From Puia sp963703355 (GTDB lineage: Bacteria > Bacteroidota > Bacteroidia > Chitinophagales > Chitinophagaceae): DNA of 64,000 nt. Shown one piece after another: positions 35,624-43,812 of this stretch. The stretch is taken from positions 2,914,001-2,978,000 of the forward strand of contig OY969813.1 in NCBI GenBank assembly GCA_963703355.1, written 5' to 3'. Each line of letters begins with the position of its first letter. The stretch's first letter is position 1. The position numbers and the translations under genes are program-made. The notes under the pieces were generated by a model, which did no database searches, was not told the origin of the DNA, and was given only the letters and a program-made list of their open reading frames with translations.

Positions 35624-36430
35624 TCAGAGCCGGTATATTCGAACGGCGTTTTCACCAAAGAATTTATCGCGGTCATCAATAGTTAAACGCTCTGTAAATT
35701 TTTCAAGCAGACTTTTCCATTGCACATAAATACCTGATAAAAGCAGAAAGGGCCAGTCACTCGCATAAAGAAGCCGGTCCGGACCGAAAGCAGTAAAAAG
35801 TATTTCCAGGAATGGATAAAAATCTGCAGGCTTCCACGACTTTCCATGGCCCCTGGTAAACAAACCAGACAACTTACAGTTCAGGTTTTGATTTTTAGCT
35901 AACTCACGAATATCGGCCTCCCATTTTTTTGTTGGCAATTGTGTGGCGTCGGGATTTGCACAATCGCGAAGAATAAATGACTGTTCCGGATAACGCCGAA
36001 TCCATTTAGTGACATCGGATTCGCCGTTCGTTCCTATTGAAATATCGAGGGTAAATTGATTAACCCGGAGTATTTCCATGATATCGGGAGAAGGCCATTC
36101 GTTCTTTCCAATATCCAATCTATACCCTTTGATGGATTGGTACTGCTGAAATTCTTCTAATGTTTCAACTGCCCCGGATCCTTGAAGGTCAACCCAGCCA
36201 ACTACTCCCTTAATGACCGGATGGGTAATAGCCAGTTCAGAGAGAAAACGGGTTTCCACTTCGGCGGGTTCAGCAGCCATGGCTATGCAGCCGTCTATTT
36301 CATTTCGGTTGAAACTCAGGGCTATATGTTCAGGCAGGTAGTCCTGTTGTAGCAACTTATTCCCCCGGATAACGGGGCTTATCAGGGATTTCCCATACTT
36401 CCAGAAATGAACTTCGGCGTCTATATGCAT
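35624..36430 (-). CDS. COG3618 amidohydrolase (fuconolactonase-like)
   Basis: 268 residues, cytoplasmic. The fold is shown by MHIDAEVHFWKYG, VKGVVGWVDLQG, CKLSGLFTRG and the C-terminal GPDRLLYASDWPF. Relatives hydrolyse sugar lactones or related compounds. The usual metal-binding start IDAHxHFW reads IDAEVHFW here, so the first His of the HxH pair is Glu. It lies upstream of, and close to, the GH65 gene, suggesting shared sugar metabolism. Confidence 0.8.
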   Translation of the reverse strand: MHIDAEVHFWKYGKSLISPVIRGNKLLQQDYLPEHIALSFNRNEIDGCIAMAAEPAEVETRFLSELAITHPVIKGVVGWVDLQGSGAVETLEEFQQYQSIKGYRLDIGKNEWPSPDIMEILRVNQFTLDISIGTNGESDVTKWIRRYPEQSFILRDCANPDATQLPTKKWEADIRELAKNQNLNCKLSGLFTRGHGKSWKPADFYPFLEILFTAFGPDRLLYASDWPFLLLSGIYVQWKSLLEKFTERLTIDDRDKFFGENAVRIYRL

Positions 36431-36768
36431 GATTTTTGGGTTAAACGAATGTAGCTATTCAAAAATAAGTCCACTCCGGTTCGACAACGAAAACTGCGCT
36501 TTATGTATCCATTTAACAGGTGAACAACCAGTGATTAAGTATAACGCTGCCCTGAAATACTTAGGTATTACCAGGTGTCGTTAGCAACACTGGATATTTT
36601 GGATTAACTTAAAGTAGCTATGACATTTTAGTCAGGACAGGGCCAGATCCCTGTCAAAGCATTATCAGTGCCGAAGTATCTCCATACCAAGTCCATCAAA
36701 CAATGGACTTGGTATGGACTTAGTCGCCTAATGATAATAAATTAATAAGCCACTGAACATAAGATCCC
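36431..36768. other. 338-bp intergenic region with three hairpins
   Basis: No open frame is convincing. Three inverted repeats lie in 150 bases: 36571-36593 (CCAGgTGT with ACACTGG, one bulge), 36636-36655 (GACAGGG with CCCTGTC, 6-base loop) and 36682-36717 (15-bp perfect stem, 6-base loop). It separates the divergent amidohydrolase and RDD genes. Confidence 0.6.
36682..36717. repeat. Perfect 15-bp inverted repeat upstream of the RDD gene
   Basis: CCATACCAAGTCCAT (36682-36696) pairs with ATGGACTTGGTATGG (36703-36717) around CAAACA. There is no T-run on either side, so it is not a plain terminator. It ends 51 bp before the RDD gene start. Confidence 0.85.
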
Positions 36769-37338
36769 ATGAATGACACACTTACAGAAGATGAACCCCT
36801 CTTTCCGGAAGCTGAAGTACAATTCGCTACTTTCTGGCCGAGGTTTGGTGCTGCGATCCTTGACTCTATAATCGTTGCGTTGGTTACTTTCCCGGTGACA
36901 TTTATAAATCTGTACACCTGGAAAATTCCCTTCCTTTATATTCTGACATCCATCATTACGCTGACTTACAAACCCTTTATGGAATATCGCTATGGAGCTA
37001 CCGTAGGAAAAATGGCCGCTGGACTCCAGGTTGTGGGCCCTCATTTCGGGAAAATTACACTAAACGAAGAATTGAAAAGAGTGAGCTTTTATTATATTCC
37101 TTCTGTTCTGATTGCGATCATAACAGCGAAGAGTTATTTGACGATTGATTTGGCTTCAATATCGGGTTTCCAGGAATTTCAGACTTATCTAAGTTCCACA
37201 AATCCGGCGCTCCCATGGATTAATGGAATCGTATTTGTTTTTGCAGTTGCTGATTGTATCACATTTTTTACGAATGAACAGCGAAGATCGTTGCATGATA
37301 TGTATGCCGGAACCTATGTGATACAGAAAAACAGGTAA
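36769..37338 (+). CDS. RDD family membrane protein
   Basis: 189 residues. The RDD pattern is present in variant form: WPRFGAAILDSIIVAL at the first membrane span (Arg and Asp conserved), YGATVGKMAAGLQVV, and RRSLHDMYAGTYVIQ at the end. Four hydrophobic spans. The role is not established; some RDD proteins affect Na+/H+ or osmolyte balance. Confidence 0.85.
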   Translation: MNDTLTEDEPLFPEAEVQFATFWPRFGAAILDSIIVALVTFPVTFINLYTWKIPFLYILTSIITLTYKPFMEYRYGATVGKMAAGLQVVGPHFGKITLNEELKRVSFYYIPSVLIAIITAKSYLTIDLASISGFQEFQTYLSSTNPALPWINGIVFVFAVADCITFFTNEQRRSLHDMYAGTYVIQKNR

Positions 37339-37347
37339 ACTTTGGGC

Positions 37348-37866
37348 ATGAAAAAAATAACTACTATTGTTTTACTAATACACGTTTTCATTACTTCATG
37401 TAGCACCAAAACTGCCAGTCTGCCTGATCAGTTAAAAGTAAATTTTCTTCTGCGCGTGAGCAAAATAGATTCCACCGTTCATTTGGATTCTTTCAGAATC
37501 GTAAGGGCGGATTCCATTGATCAGCGACTGGAACGCATTATAGATGACAGCATCTACGTGAGAGAATTCACCTACGTGCAGGAACAGTTGTCAAACGCCA
37601 TTAAAGCAAAAAAGACCGACAGTATCGGATTTTATAAAGGTGAAGTGGATTATATGAGTCCACAGGTTGACTCACTCACCAATGTTATATCAAAAGCAGA
37701 TACCACAAAAAAACTGGGAATAGTAGCAACCTGCAGTTTTCAGCTGAGTAAAAATGGTGCGACGCAGCAAGGAATGGCCTACTACTTTCTCGACAAGAAC
37801 TACAAAGTTTGGGATTCAGAATTAATTGATACTACTATTGCGACGGTAGCGAGGAAGTTGAATTAG
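37348..37866 (+). CDS. Lipoprotein, paralogue of the one at 38494
   Basis: 172 residues from ATG 37348 (MKKITTIVLLIHVFITSCST), lipobox ITSCS. A TTG two codons upstream is less likely. It aligns over its whole length with the protein at 38494: SLPDQLKVNFLLRVSKIDST vs SLSDQLKTNLISHLKKIDSV, RLERIIDDS vs RLGRIVDDS, YVQEQLSNAIKAKKTDSIGF vs NVQAQLSAAKEKNDEKGIEI, YKGEVDYMS vs YQGEISYMN. Family unknown. It starts 9 bp after the RDD gene. Confidence 0.78.
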   Translation: MKKITTIVLLIHVFITSCSTKTASLPDQLKVNFLLRVSKIDSTVHLDSFRIVRADSIDQRLERIIDDSIYVREFTYVQEQLSNAIKAKKTDSIGFYKGEVDYMSPQVDSLTNVISKADTTKKLGIVATCSFQLSKNGATQQGMAYYFLDKNYKVWDSELIDTTIATVARKLN

Positions 37867-37969
37867 TTGCACTCGATAGGCGTCTTAATTTTTCAGATTT
37901 TCCTTCCCAAAAAATGAAAACTTTTTCAGTGCATATTGCGCATTAAAACAAGAAATAAAAATAAATCCT

Positions 37970-38389
37970 ATGGAAAATTCAAATAAAACTTTTGGAGGCG
38001 TAAAGTGGCTGATTCAAATATTAATGGCATTCGTCATGGTATTATTTTCATTTGAAACGGTAAATGCACAGAAAGATTTAGTGGTAAGAATTGCGAGACT
38101 GCAAATAGATTCAGCTCAATTGGAAAAATACAAATTGGCACTAAAAGAACACGCCGAAACTGCAGTCCGGGTTGAACCGGGAGTTCTCACGCTATATGCT
38201 GTTTATGAAAAAAACAATCCTACTCACGTAACCGTATTCGAAATATATGCCAGCCAGGAAGCATACAAAGCGCATTTGCAAACACCCCATTTCTTAAAAT
38301 ACAAATCAACCACCAGGGATATGGTCAAATCACTTGAGCTGATTGAAACGGTTCCGATTGCCCTGGAGACGAAATATAAAAGTTCATGA
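37970..38389 (+). CDS. Secreted ABM-domain (quinol monooxygenase-like) protein
   Basis: 139 residues. A signal peptide (WLIQILMAFVMVLFSFETVNA, about residues 13-33) is followed by an ABM/YgiN-type ferredoxin-like domain: LVVRIARLQIDSAQLEKYKL, then AVRVEPGVLTLYAVYEKNNP and HVTVFEIYASQEAYKAHLQT with PHFLKYK. ABM enzymes are usually cytoplasmic; a signal peptide as here is found in some Bacteroidota versions. The gene lies between the two paralogous lipoprotein genes. Confidence 0.82.
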   Translation: MENSNKTFGGVKWLIQILMAFVMVLFSFETVNAQKDLVVRIARLQIDSAQLEKYKLALKEHAETAVRVEPGVLTLYAVYEKNNPTHVTVFEIYASQEAYKAHLQTPHFLKYKSTTRDMVKSLELIETVPIALETKYKSS

Positions 38390-38489
38390 AAATCTGAATT
38401 TAAATGGCAGTTTTGAAGATATTGTAAAGCTATCCGCTACTCCATATACACCAAAGAAAGAAAAGAAACCAGCCAAGAAGAAACAATAA
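38385..38489 (+). pseudogene. Possible remnant of a small Lys-rich protein gene
   Basis: In the frame +1 to the ABM gene, 34 codons read HENLNLNGSFEDIVKLSATP followed by YTPKKEKKPAKKKQ and TAA. This resembles the C-terminal part of small basic proteins common in Bacteroidota (NGSFEDxxKL and a Lys/Pro tail). No usable start codon is in frame upstream, so it is either a broken gene or read by an unknown mechanism. Confidence 0.3.
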
Positions 38490-38493
38490 TTTC

Positions 38494-39012
38494 ATGAAAA
38501 AATATTTACTGATAACGCTACTGGCATATATTCTGTTTTTGTCTTGTAGTGAAAAATCGCCCAGCCTTTCGGATCAACTAAAAACAAACCTCATATCACA
38601 TTTGAAAAAAATTGACTCCGTAGCTGTATTGGATTCTATTCATATAGTCTATAATGTTCCGCTTAATGAAAGACTGGGCAGAATAGTTGACGATTCCGGA
38701 TATTCAATGGAAATCAGAAATGTGCAAGCGCAATTATCGGCAGCTAAAGAAAAGAATGACGAAAAAGGAATCGAAATTTATCAGGGTGAAATAAGTTATA
38801 TGAATAAGGTATCTGATTCGGTTTCGAAATCCATTTTAAGTGCCGACACCACACGAGAATTAGGGCGTATGATTAGTATTATTTATGTGATTTCAAAGAA
38901 TCAAAAAACTCAATTAGATAGTGCATTATTTTTTATTGATTCTGCTTCCAACATGCTATACCCATCATTAATTGATTGGTCTTTACAGAATGCGATCAAA
39001 AAACTTAATTAA
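38494..39012 (+). CDS. Lipoprotein, paralogue of the one at 37348
   Basis: 172 residues, lipobox LFLSCSE. The same length and motif order as its neighbour (SLSDQLKTNL, RLGRIVDDSGYS, IYQGEISYMN, SADTTRELG). A central charged helix may form a coiled coil. Family unknown. The duplication brackets the ABM-domain gene. Confidence 0.78.
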   Translation: MKKYLLITLLAYILFLSCSEKSPSLSDQLKTNLISHLKKIDSVAVLDSIHIVYNVPLNERLGRIVDDSGYSMEIRNVQAQLSAAKEKNDEKGIEIYQGEISYMNKVSDSVSKSILSADTTRELGRMISIIYVISKNQKTQLDSALFFIDSASNMLYPSLIDWSLQNAIKKLN

Positions 39013-39087
39013 TTTCTGATTTTCCCACTAGTCCCAACTTGTATATAGTTGCTATAAGCAAAAACTAACACTCATTAGTTTTTAGGC

Positions 39088-39095
39088 TAAATTTG
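39088..39095 (+). promoter_or_regulatory. Possible -7 box of icmF (TAAATTTG)
   Basis: TAAATTTG fits TAnnTTTG and would start RNA near 39102, ten bases before ATG 39112. This favours that ATG over the TTG at 39100. No clear -33 element. Confidence 0.35.
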
Positions 39096-39111
39096 ATGAT
39101 TGAACTTTTCT

Positions 39112-42100
39112 ATGGATACTACCAGACAGCGATTAAGAATGGTGACGGCGACTTCGCTGTTCGATGGACATGATGCTGCGATCAATATCATGCGACGCAT
39201 TTTGCAGTCGAAGGGCGTGGAAGTAATTCATCTCGGTCATAATCGAAGTGTGCATGAAATCGCTGAAGCGGCTATCGAAGAAGATGTGCAGGCAATTGCC
39301 ATTACCTCATACCAGGGTGGTCATTTGGAATTCTTCAAGTACCTGAGGGATTTGCTGGATGAAAGTGGTAGCAGTCATATTAGGATTTTCGGCGGAGGTG
39401 GTGGAACCATTCTACCGACGGAAATAAAATGGCTGTATGAACATGGAATCAGTCGTATCTATTCCCCCGATGATGGTCGAGACCTCGGCCTCGAAGGCAT
39501 GATCGACGATCTGATTAAGGAAACTGAAAAAACAGTTCAGTCAGATAAAAGTATCTTCTGGTCCGCCGAAAATAACTGGAACGGAAAACTTCCTCTCGGA
39601 GAATACAAAGAGATTCGACGCATCGCAAGAGCAATTACAAATGCTGAGAATGCTGAACCGGCCAACGGCCAACGGCCAACGGCCAACGAACAACAGCCAA
39701 CCGCCAGCGATAATCAGTCGCTTATCGGTCAACGGTCAACGGTCATCGAAAAAAAGCCAACGGTCATCGGCATCACCGGCACAGGCGGCGCAGGAAAAAG
39801 TAGCGTGACAGATGAAATCGTTCGGAGGTTTCTGAATGGATTTGCCGATAAAACAATAGCCGTAATCTCCGTGGATCCTTCGAAGAAAAAAACGGGAGGT
39901 GCACTACTCGGTGATCGTATCCGGATGAACAGCATTCATTCTCCCCGTGCCTATATGCGGTCTCTGGCAACCCGGGAAACAGATGTTGCACTGAGCGCTT
40001 ATGTTCAGCAGGCGCTGGATATTTGTAAAGAAGCGGCGTTTGATCTGATCATTCTCGAATCTGCGGGAACCGGACAAAGCGACGCTTCCATCCTGAAGTT
40101 TTGCGATATATCGGTATATGTAATGACACCCGAATATGGGGCAGCCAGTCAGCTGGAGAAAATCAATATGCTTGATTACGCAGATCTCATTGTGATCAAC
40201 AAAGCCGACAAGCCCGGCGCTGCAGATGCATTGATTGAGGTTAAAAAACAGTACAGGAGAAATCATGCTTTGTGGAATGCAAAGGATGCGGATATTCCGG
40301 TCGTTGCAACAACTGCCGCATTGTTCAATGATGCAGGTATTCAGGATTTGTTCATGCGGCTCATTAAACTGGTTGATGAACGATCGTCATCCCATCTTAT
40401 ATCAGAAATGAAACTTCCTGAGATTAAAGAACATTGGGAGAAATCAATCATACCAGCATCACGTGTCCGATACCTCGGGGAAATTCATGAGAGTATTACT
40501 GAGTATAATAAATTGGTGGAAGATCAGAGCGCTATTGCTTCCACGATGTATAAATTATCGGGAGCACTGGAAGAAATGAAAAAGGGAAATAATAATTTCC
40601 CTGTGGAAGAACTGGAGAAGAAAATAGTTCATTATGAAAACCAGCTCACACCGGTGAGCCGGAAGCTGATCAAAAACTGGGCAGGAAAAATAAACTCGTA
40701 TCAGTCAGACGAGTATTCATTTCAGGTCCGCAATAAAGAAATCAGGCTGCCATTATTCACGACCAGTTTGTCAGGCACAAGAATTCCAAAAATTGTTTTA
40801 CCACGTTATAAAGACTGGGGTGATATTTTGCGGTGGCAGGCCCAGGAAAATGTACCAGGCTCATTTCCGTTTACTGCCGGATCTTTTCCTTTGAAACGGG
40901 AAGCGGAAGATCCGACGCGAATGTTTGCTGGAGAAGGATCACCCGAAAGAACCAACAAGAGATTTCATTATTTGTCGGCCTCTCAAAATTTCAAGAGACT
41001 GAGTACAGCATTTGATTCAGTTACACTATATGGGGAAGATCCCGATCCCCGACCTGATATTTATGGCAAAGTCGGCAATAGTGGTGTCAGTGTCTGTACG
41101 GTCGATGACGCAAAAAAATTATACAGTGGTTTTGATCTCTGTGATCCGCGCACCTCGGTGAGCATGACGATCAACGGTCCTGCCCCAATGATACTTGCTT
41201 TTTTCCTGCACGCTGCCATCGATCAGGAATGTGAAAAATATATTACGGAAAAAGGATTATGGAATGAAGTGAACCAGATTCTTATTGAAAAGTATAAAGA
41301 CCTCAAACCACCACATTATCAGGATACGGAATCAACCGGATTACCTGAAACTCACAATGGACTTGGATTGAAATTATTAGGCATTAGTGGCGAAGAAGTG
41401 TTACCTGCAAATATCTATTATGAACTCAAATCAAAGGCTCTTCAAGAAGTACGGGGGACGGTACAGGCTGATATTCTAAAAGAAGATCAGGCACAGAACA
41501 CTTGTATTTTCTCTACGGAGTTTGCACTGAAGCTCATGGGAGACGTGCAGGAGTATTTCCAGGAACATAAAGTGAGAAATTTTTATAGCGTATCTATTTC
41601 AGGATATCATATTGCTGAAGCAGGTGCGAATCCCATCACACAACTCGCATTTACGCTGGCAAACGGATTTACGTACGTGGAATATTATCTGAGTCGCGGC
41701 ATGCAGGTCGATCAGTTTGCGCCGAATTTATCCTTCTTTTTCAGCAACGGCATGGATCCGGAATACAGCGTGATCGGCAGAGTGGCAAGACGTATCTGGG
41801 CCAAGGCAATGAAGTATAAATACAAAGCCAACAAGAGAAGCCAGATATTAAAATATCATATTCAAACCAGCGGACGCAGTTTGCATGCACAGGAAATAGA
41901 TTTCAACGATATCCGTACAACCCTGCAGGCACTTTATGCTATTTATGATAACTGCAATTCGCTGCATACGAATGCTTATGATGAAGCGATCACAACACCT
42001 ACAGAGGAAAGTGTGCGACGTGCCATGGCCATTCAGCTAATTATTAATCGTGAACTGGGAACTGCAAAAACAGAAAACTTTATTCAGGGATCTTTTCTAA

Positions 42101-42552
42101 TCGAAGAACTTACAGATCTCGTGGAAGAAGCTGTGATGAAAGAATTTGACCGGCTCACGGAAAGAGGTGGTGTATTGGGTGCAATGGAAAGGATGTATCA
42201 GCGTAATAAAATACAGGAAGAAAGCATGATTTATGAAAGTCGCAAACACAACGGCGAACTTCCAATTGTTGGTGTAAATACTTTTCTACAGAACGGGGGA
42301 TCGAAAACCATCATACCTAAAGAAATCATCCGCAGTACTTCAGAAGAAAAACAATGGCAGATAGAAAACCTGAATGCTTTTAAAAAAATTAACAAAGAAA
42401 AGTCGTTAATGGCTCTTGAGCATTTAAAAAAAGCGGCCGTTCAGAATGAAAACCTTTTTGATTCGCTTATGGAAACTGTAAAATATTGCAGTCTGGGAGA
42501 AATTACACATGCACTTTATGAAGTGGGAGGACAATACAGGCGGAATATGTAA
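39112..42552 (+). CDS. icmF: Fused isobutyryl-CoA mutase (IcmF)
   Basis: 1,146 residues from ATG 39112. The B12-binding domain comes first (MVTATSLFDGHDAAINIMRR with DxH, about 10-140). Then the MeaB/ArgK-type GTPase (GITGTGGAGKSS P-loop, SVDPSKKKTGGALLGDRIRM, VINKADKPG; about 220-440), and the mutase TIM barrel (VSVCTVDDAKKLYSGFDLCD, SVSISGYHIAEAGANPITQL; about 560-1140). It interconverts isobutyryl-CoA and n-butyryl-CoA with adenosylcobalamin, the G domain serving as chaperone. The linker between B12 and G domains (about 184-219) is encoded by a heptamer array and is Gln/Pro/Thr-rich, unlike its surroundings. Confidence 0.95.
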   Translation: MDTTRQRLRMVTATSLFDGHDAAINIMRRILQSKGVEVIHLGHNRSVHEIAEAAIEEDVQAIAITSYQGGHLEFFKYLRDLLDESGSSHIRIFGGGGGTILPTEIKWLYEHGISRIYSPDDGRDLGLEGMIDDLIKETEKTVQSDKSIFWSAENNWNGKLPLGEYKEIRRIARAITNAENAEPANGQRPTANEQQPTASDNQSLIGQRSTVIEKKPTVIGITGTGGAGKSSVTDEIVRRFLNGFADKTIAVISVDPSKKKTGGALLGDRIRMNSIHSPRAYMRSLATRETDVALSAYVQQALDICKEAAFDLIILESAGTGQSDASILKFCDISVYVMTPEYGAASQLEKINMLDYADLIVINKADKPGAADALIEVKKQYRRNHALWNAKDADIPVVATTAALFNDAGIQDLFMRLIKLVDERSSSHLISEMKLPEIKEHWEKSIIPASRVRYLGEIHESITEYNKLVEDQSAIASTMYKLSGALEEMKKGNNNFPVEELEKKIVHYENQLTPVSRKLIKNWAGKINSYQSDEYSFQVRNKEIRLPLFTTSLSGTRIPKIVLPRYKDWGDILRWQAQENVPGSFPFTAGSFPLKREAEDPTRMFAGEGSPERTNKRFHYLSASQNFKRLSTAFDSVTLYGEDPDPRPDIYGKVGNSGVSVCTVDDAKKLYSGFDLCDPRTSVSMTINGPAPMILAFFLHAAIDQECEKYITEKGLWNEVNQILIEKYKDLKPPHYQDTESTGLPETHNGLGLKLLGISGEEVLPANIYYELKSKALQEVRGTVQADILKEDQAQNTCIFSTEFALKLMGDVQEYFQEHKVRNFYSVSISGYHIAEAGANPITQLAFTLANGFTYVEYYLSRGMQVDQFAPNLSFFFSNGMDPEYSVIGRVARRIWAKAMKYKYKANKRSQILKYHIQTSGRSLHAQEIDFNDIRTTLQALYAIYDNCNSLHTNAYDEAITTPTEESVRRAMAIQLIINRELGTAKTENFIQGSFLIEELTDLVEEAVMKEFDRLTERGGVLGAMERMYQRNKIQEESMIYESRKHNGELPIVGVNTFLQNGGSKTIIPKEIIRSTSEEKQWQIENLNAFKKINKEKSLMALEHLKKAAVQNENLFDSLMETVKYCSLGEITHALYEVGGQYRRNM
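39661..39769 (+). repeat. Heptamer array inside the icmF coding sequence
   Basis: Units: GCCAACG four times (39661-39688), AACAACA, GCCAACC, GCCAGCG, ATAATCA, GTCGCTT, a 4-base gap, GTCAACG twice, GTCATCG, AAAAAAA, GCCAACG, GTCATCG. Read in frame it gives ANGQRPTANEQQPTASDNQS, LIGQRSTVIEKKPTVI. The total keeps the frame. Confidence 0.92.
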
Positions 42553-42557
42553 GGCAA

Positions 42558-42597
42558 GTATGGGAGTATGGGAGTATGGGAGTATGGGAGTGTGAGC
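42558..42597 (+). repeat. GTATGGGA octamer array after icmF
   Basis: Four perfect GTATGGGA units plus GTGTGAGC, starting 5 bp after the icmF stop and ending at the stop of the minus-strand small membrane gene (42601). Confidence 0.92.
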
Positions 42598-42600
42598 TGA

Positions 42601-42804
42601 CTAACCTCCATTTGTTGTATCACGGGTACTTCGTATTAATCCGATTCCCGCGAAGAAAAACAACAATCCCAAAATGCCATACACTACTACTGATTTCACA
42701 CTGTGATTGGTAGACGTGTTTCCCTGTACAAAATTGTACGCTGCTATAATAAGCCCGGCAATACCTAAAACGGTAAGTATGATCCCAAACATTCTTTTTT
42801 CCAT
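42601..42804 (-). CDS. Small two-span membrane protein
   Basis: 67 residues: MEKRMFGIILTVLGIAGLII, a polar loop (QGNTSTNHSVKS), a second span YGILGLLFFFAGIGLI, and a polar tail RSTRDTTNGG. Short proteins of this form are common in Bacteroidota; no function known. Its stop abuts the octamer array between it and icmF. Confidence 0.65.
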   Translation of the reverse strand: MEKRMFGIILTVLGIAGLIIAAYNFVQGNTSTNHSVKSVVVYGILGLLFFFAGIGLIRSTRDTTNGG

Positions 42805-42845
42805 GCGACGTTATACATGCAAAGAGCGTGCCTCGAGGTCTGGAT

Positions 42846-42908
42846 ATGGTCAATGGTTTATGGTGTATGGTAAAGAATACCCATAACTCATAGTTTATAA
42901 CTCATAAC
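42846..42908. repeat. Heptamer arrays between the small membrane gene and the Nei-like gene
   Basis: ATGGTCA, ATGGTTT, ATGGTGT, ATGGTAA (42846-42873), then CCATAAC, TCATAGT, TTATAAC, TCATAAC (42881-42908). The two halves are roughly inverted. The second includes the stop codon of the minus-strand Nei-like gene (42902-42904). Confidence 0.8.
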
Positions 42909-43636
42909 CCATATAAAATCTGACATTTCTCGCAGTAAAATGTTCTTCTTTTTGTAAGTCCGATATGTTTCTTCATTACGGGTATATGGTCGCGCGGACA
43001 GGTTTTCTTTGTATAGATCAGCCAGTGTTTTTTGAGTACATATGCCCGTTTCCATTTTAGAAAATCGAGACTGTATTTTCTGGCCTCCCGTATTAGGGCT
43101 GATTTTATTTTCGGAGGAAGTTTACCTACCATCGATTCCGGATGAACGCGAATCCTGAAGAGCACTTCGTTTTTAATGATATTACCTACTCCTGCAAATA
43201 TTTCCTGGTCCAACAATGCATCACAGATATTTTTACCAGGTATTTTATTCAGCTTCAAACCGGCTTTGCGGGGACTCCAGGAATCGCTAAGTACGTCCGC
43301 AGAAAAATCGTAAACTTCTTCCAACGGTTCCATAATCAGTTTAACAGCGCAGGTATAAAAATTTATTTCACCTTTTTTGAATCCGAGCGAAAGGCGAAGA
43401 GGAGTCGATTTTCTCTCGTTAACCAGATAGGTTCCAAACATGAGAAAATGAATACGAACAGTAAAATCATCAAAGCAGATCAGGAGATGTTTGCCCCAGC
43501 TTTTCACATCATTTATCTTCTGATTTACCAACAACGATTTCTCAATCTTGGAATTTCCATTTGCAGTTAGTACTTTTTTTCCAATGAATGGCTGCAGTGC
43601 TTCCCGCACAAGTAATATGGAAGGGCCTTCGGGCAT
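42902..43636 (-). CDS. Fpg/Nei family DNA glycosylase
   Basis: 244 residues. Base-excision repair of oxidised bases. The N-terminus MPEGPSILLVREAL supplies the catalytic Pro2 and Glu3. The H2TH region includes ALLDQEIFAGVGNIIKNEVL. A C-terminal zinc finger is formed by CPRDHIPV and CEKC (a C-H-C-C arrangement). Length and MPEGP context fit the Nei-like group rather than Fpg (MPELPEVE). Confidence 0.9.
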   Translation of the reverse strand: MPEGPSILLVREALQPFIGKKVLTANGNSKIEKSLLVNQKINDVKSWGKHLLICFDDFTVRIHFLMFGTYLVNERKSTPLRLSLGFKKGEINFYTCAVKLIMEPLEEVYDFSADVLSDSWSPRKAGLKLNKIPGKNICDALLDQEIFAGVGNIIKNEVLFRIRVHPESMVGKLPPKIKSALIREARKYSLDFLKWKRAYVLKKHWLIYTKKTCPRDHIPVMKKHIGLTKRRTFYCEKCQILYGL

Positions 43637-43672
43637 GCGAACGTGTATTCAATTTCATTGCCACCAGGAACC

Positions 43673-43755
43673 GTTTACCGTTTACCGTTGGCCATTGGCG
43701 GGGAACTGTCACCGCCAACCGTCAACTGTCAACCGTCAACCGTCATCCGTCAACC
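43673..43755. repeat. Heptamer array between the Nei-like and amidase genes
   Basis: GTTTACC twice, GTTGGCC, ATTGGCG, GGGAACT (43673-43707), GTCACC, GCCAACC, GTCAACT, GTCAACC twice, GTCATCC, GTCAACC (43708-43755). The GTTTACC and GTCAACC halves are opposite in sense. A CCCGC-ATAG-GCGGG hairpin follows. Confidence 0.88.
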
Positions 43756-43812
43756 CCGCATAGGCGGGCAGGCCACCAACGATCAGTTATCCAAACTGCT
43801 TAAATTTGCTGC

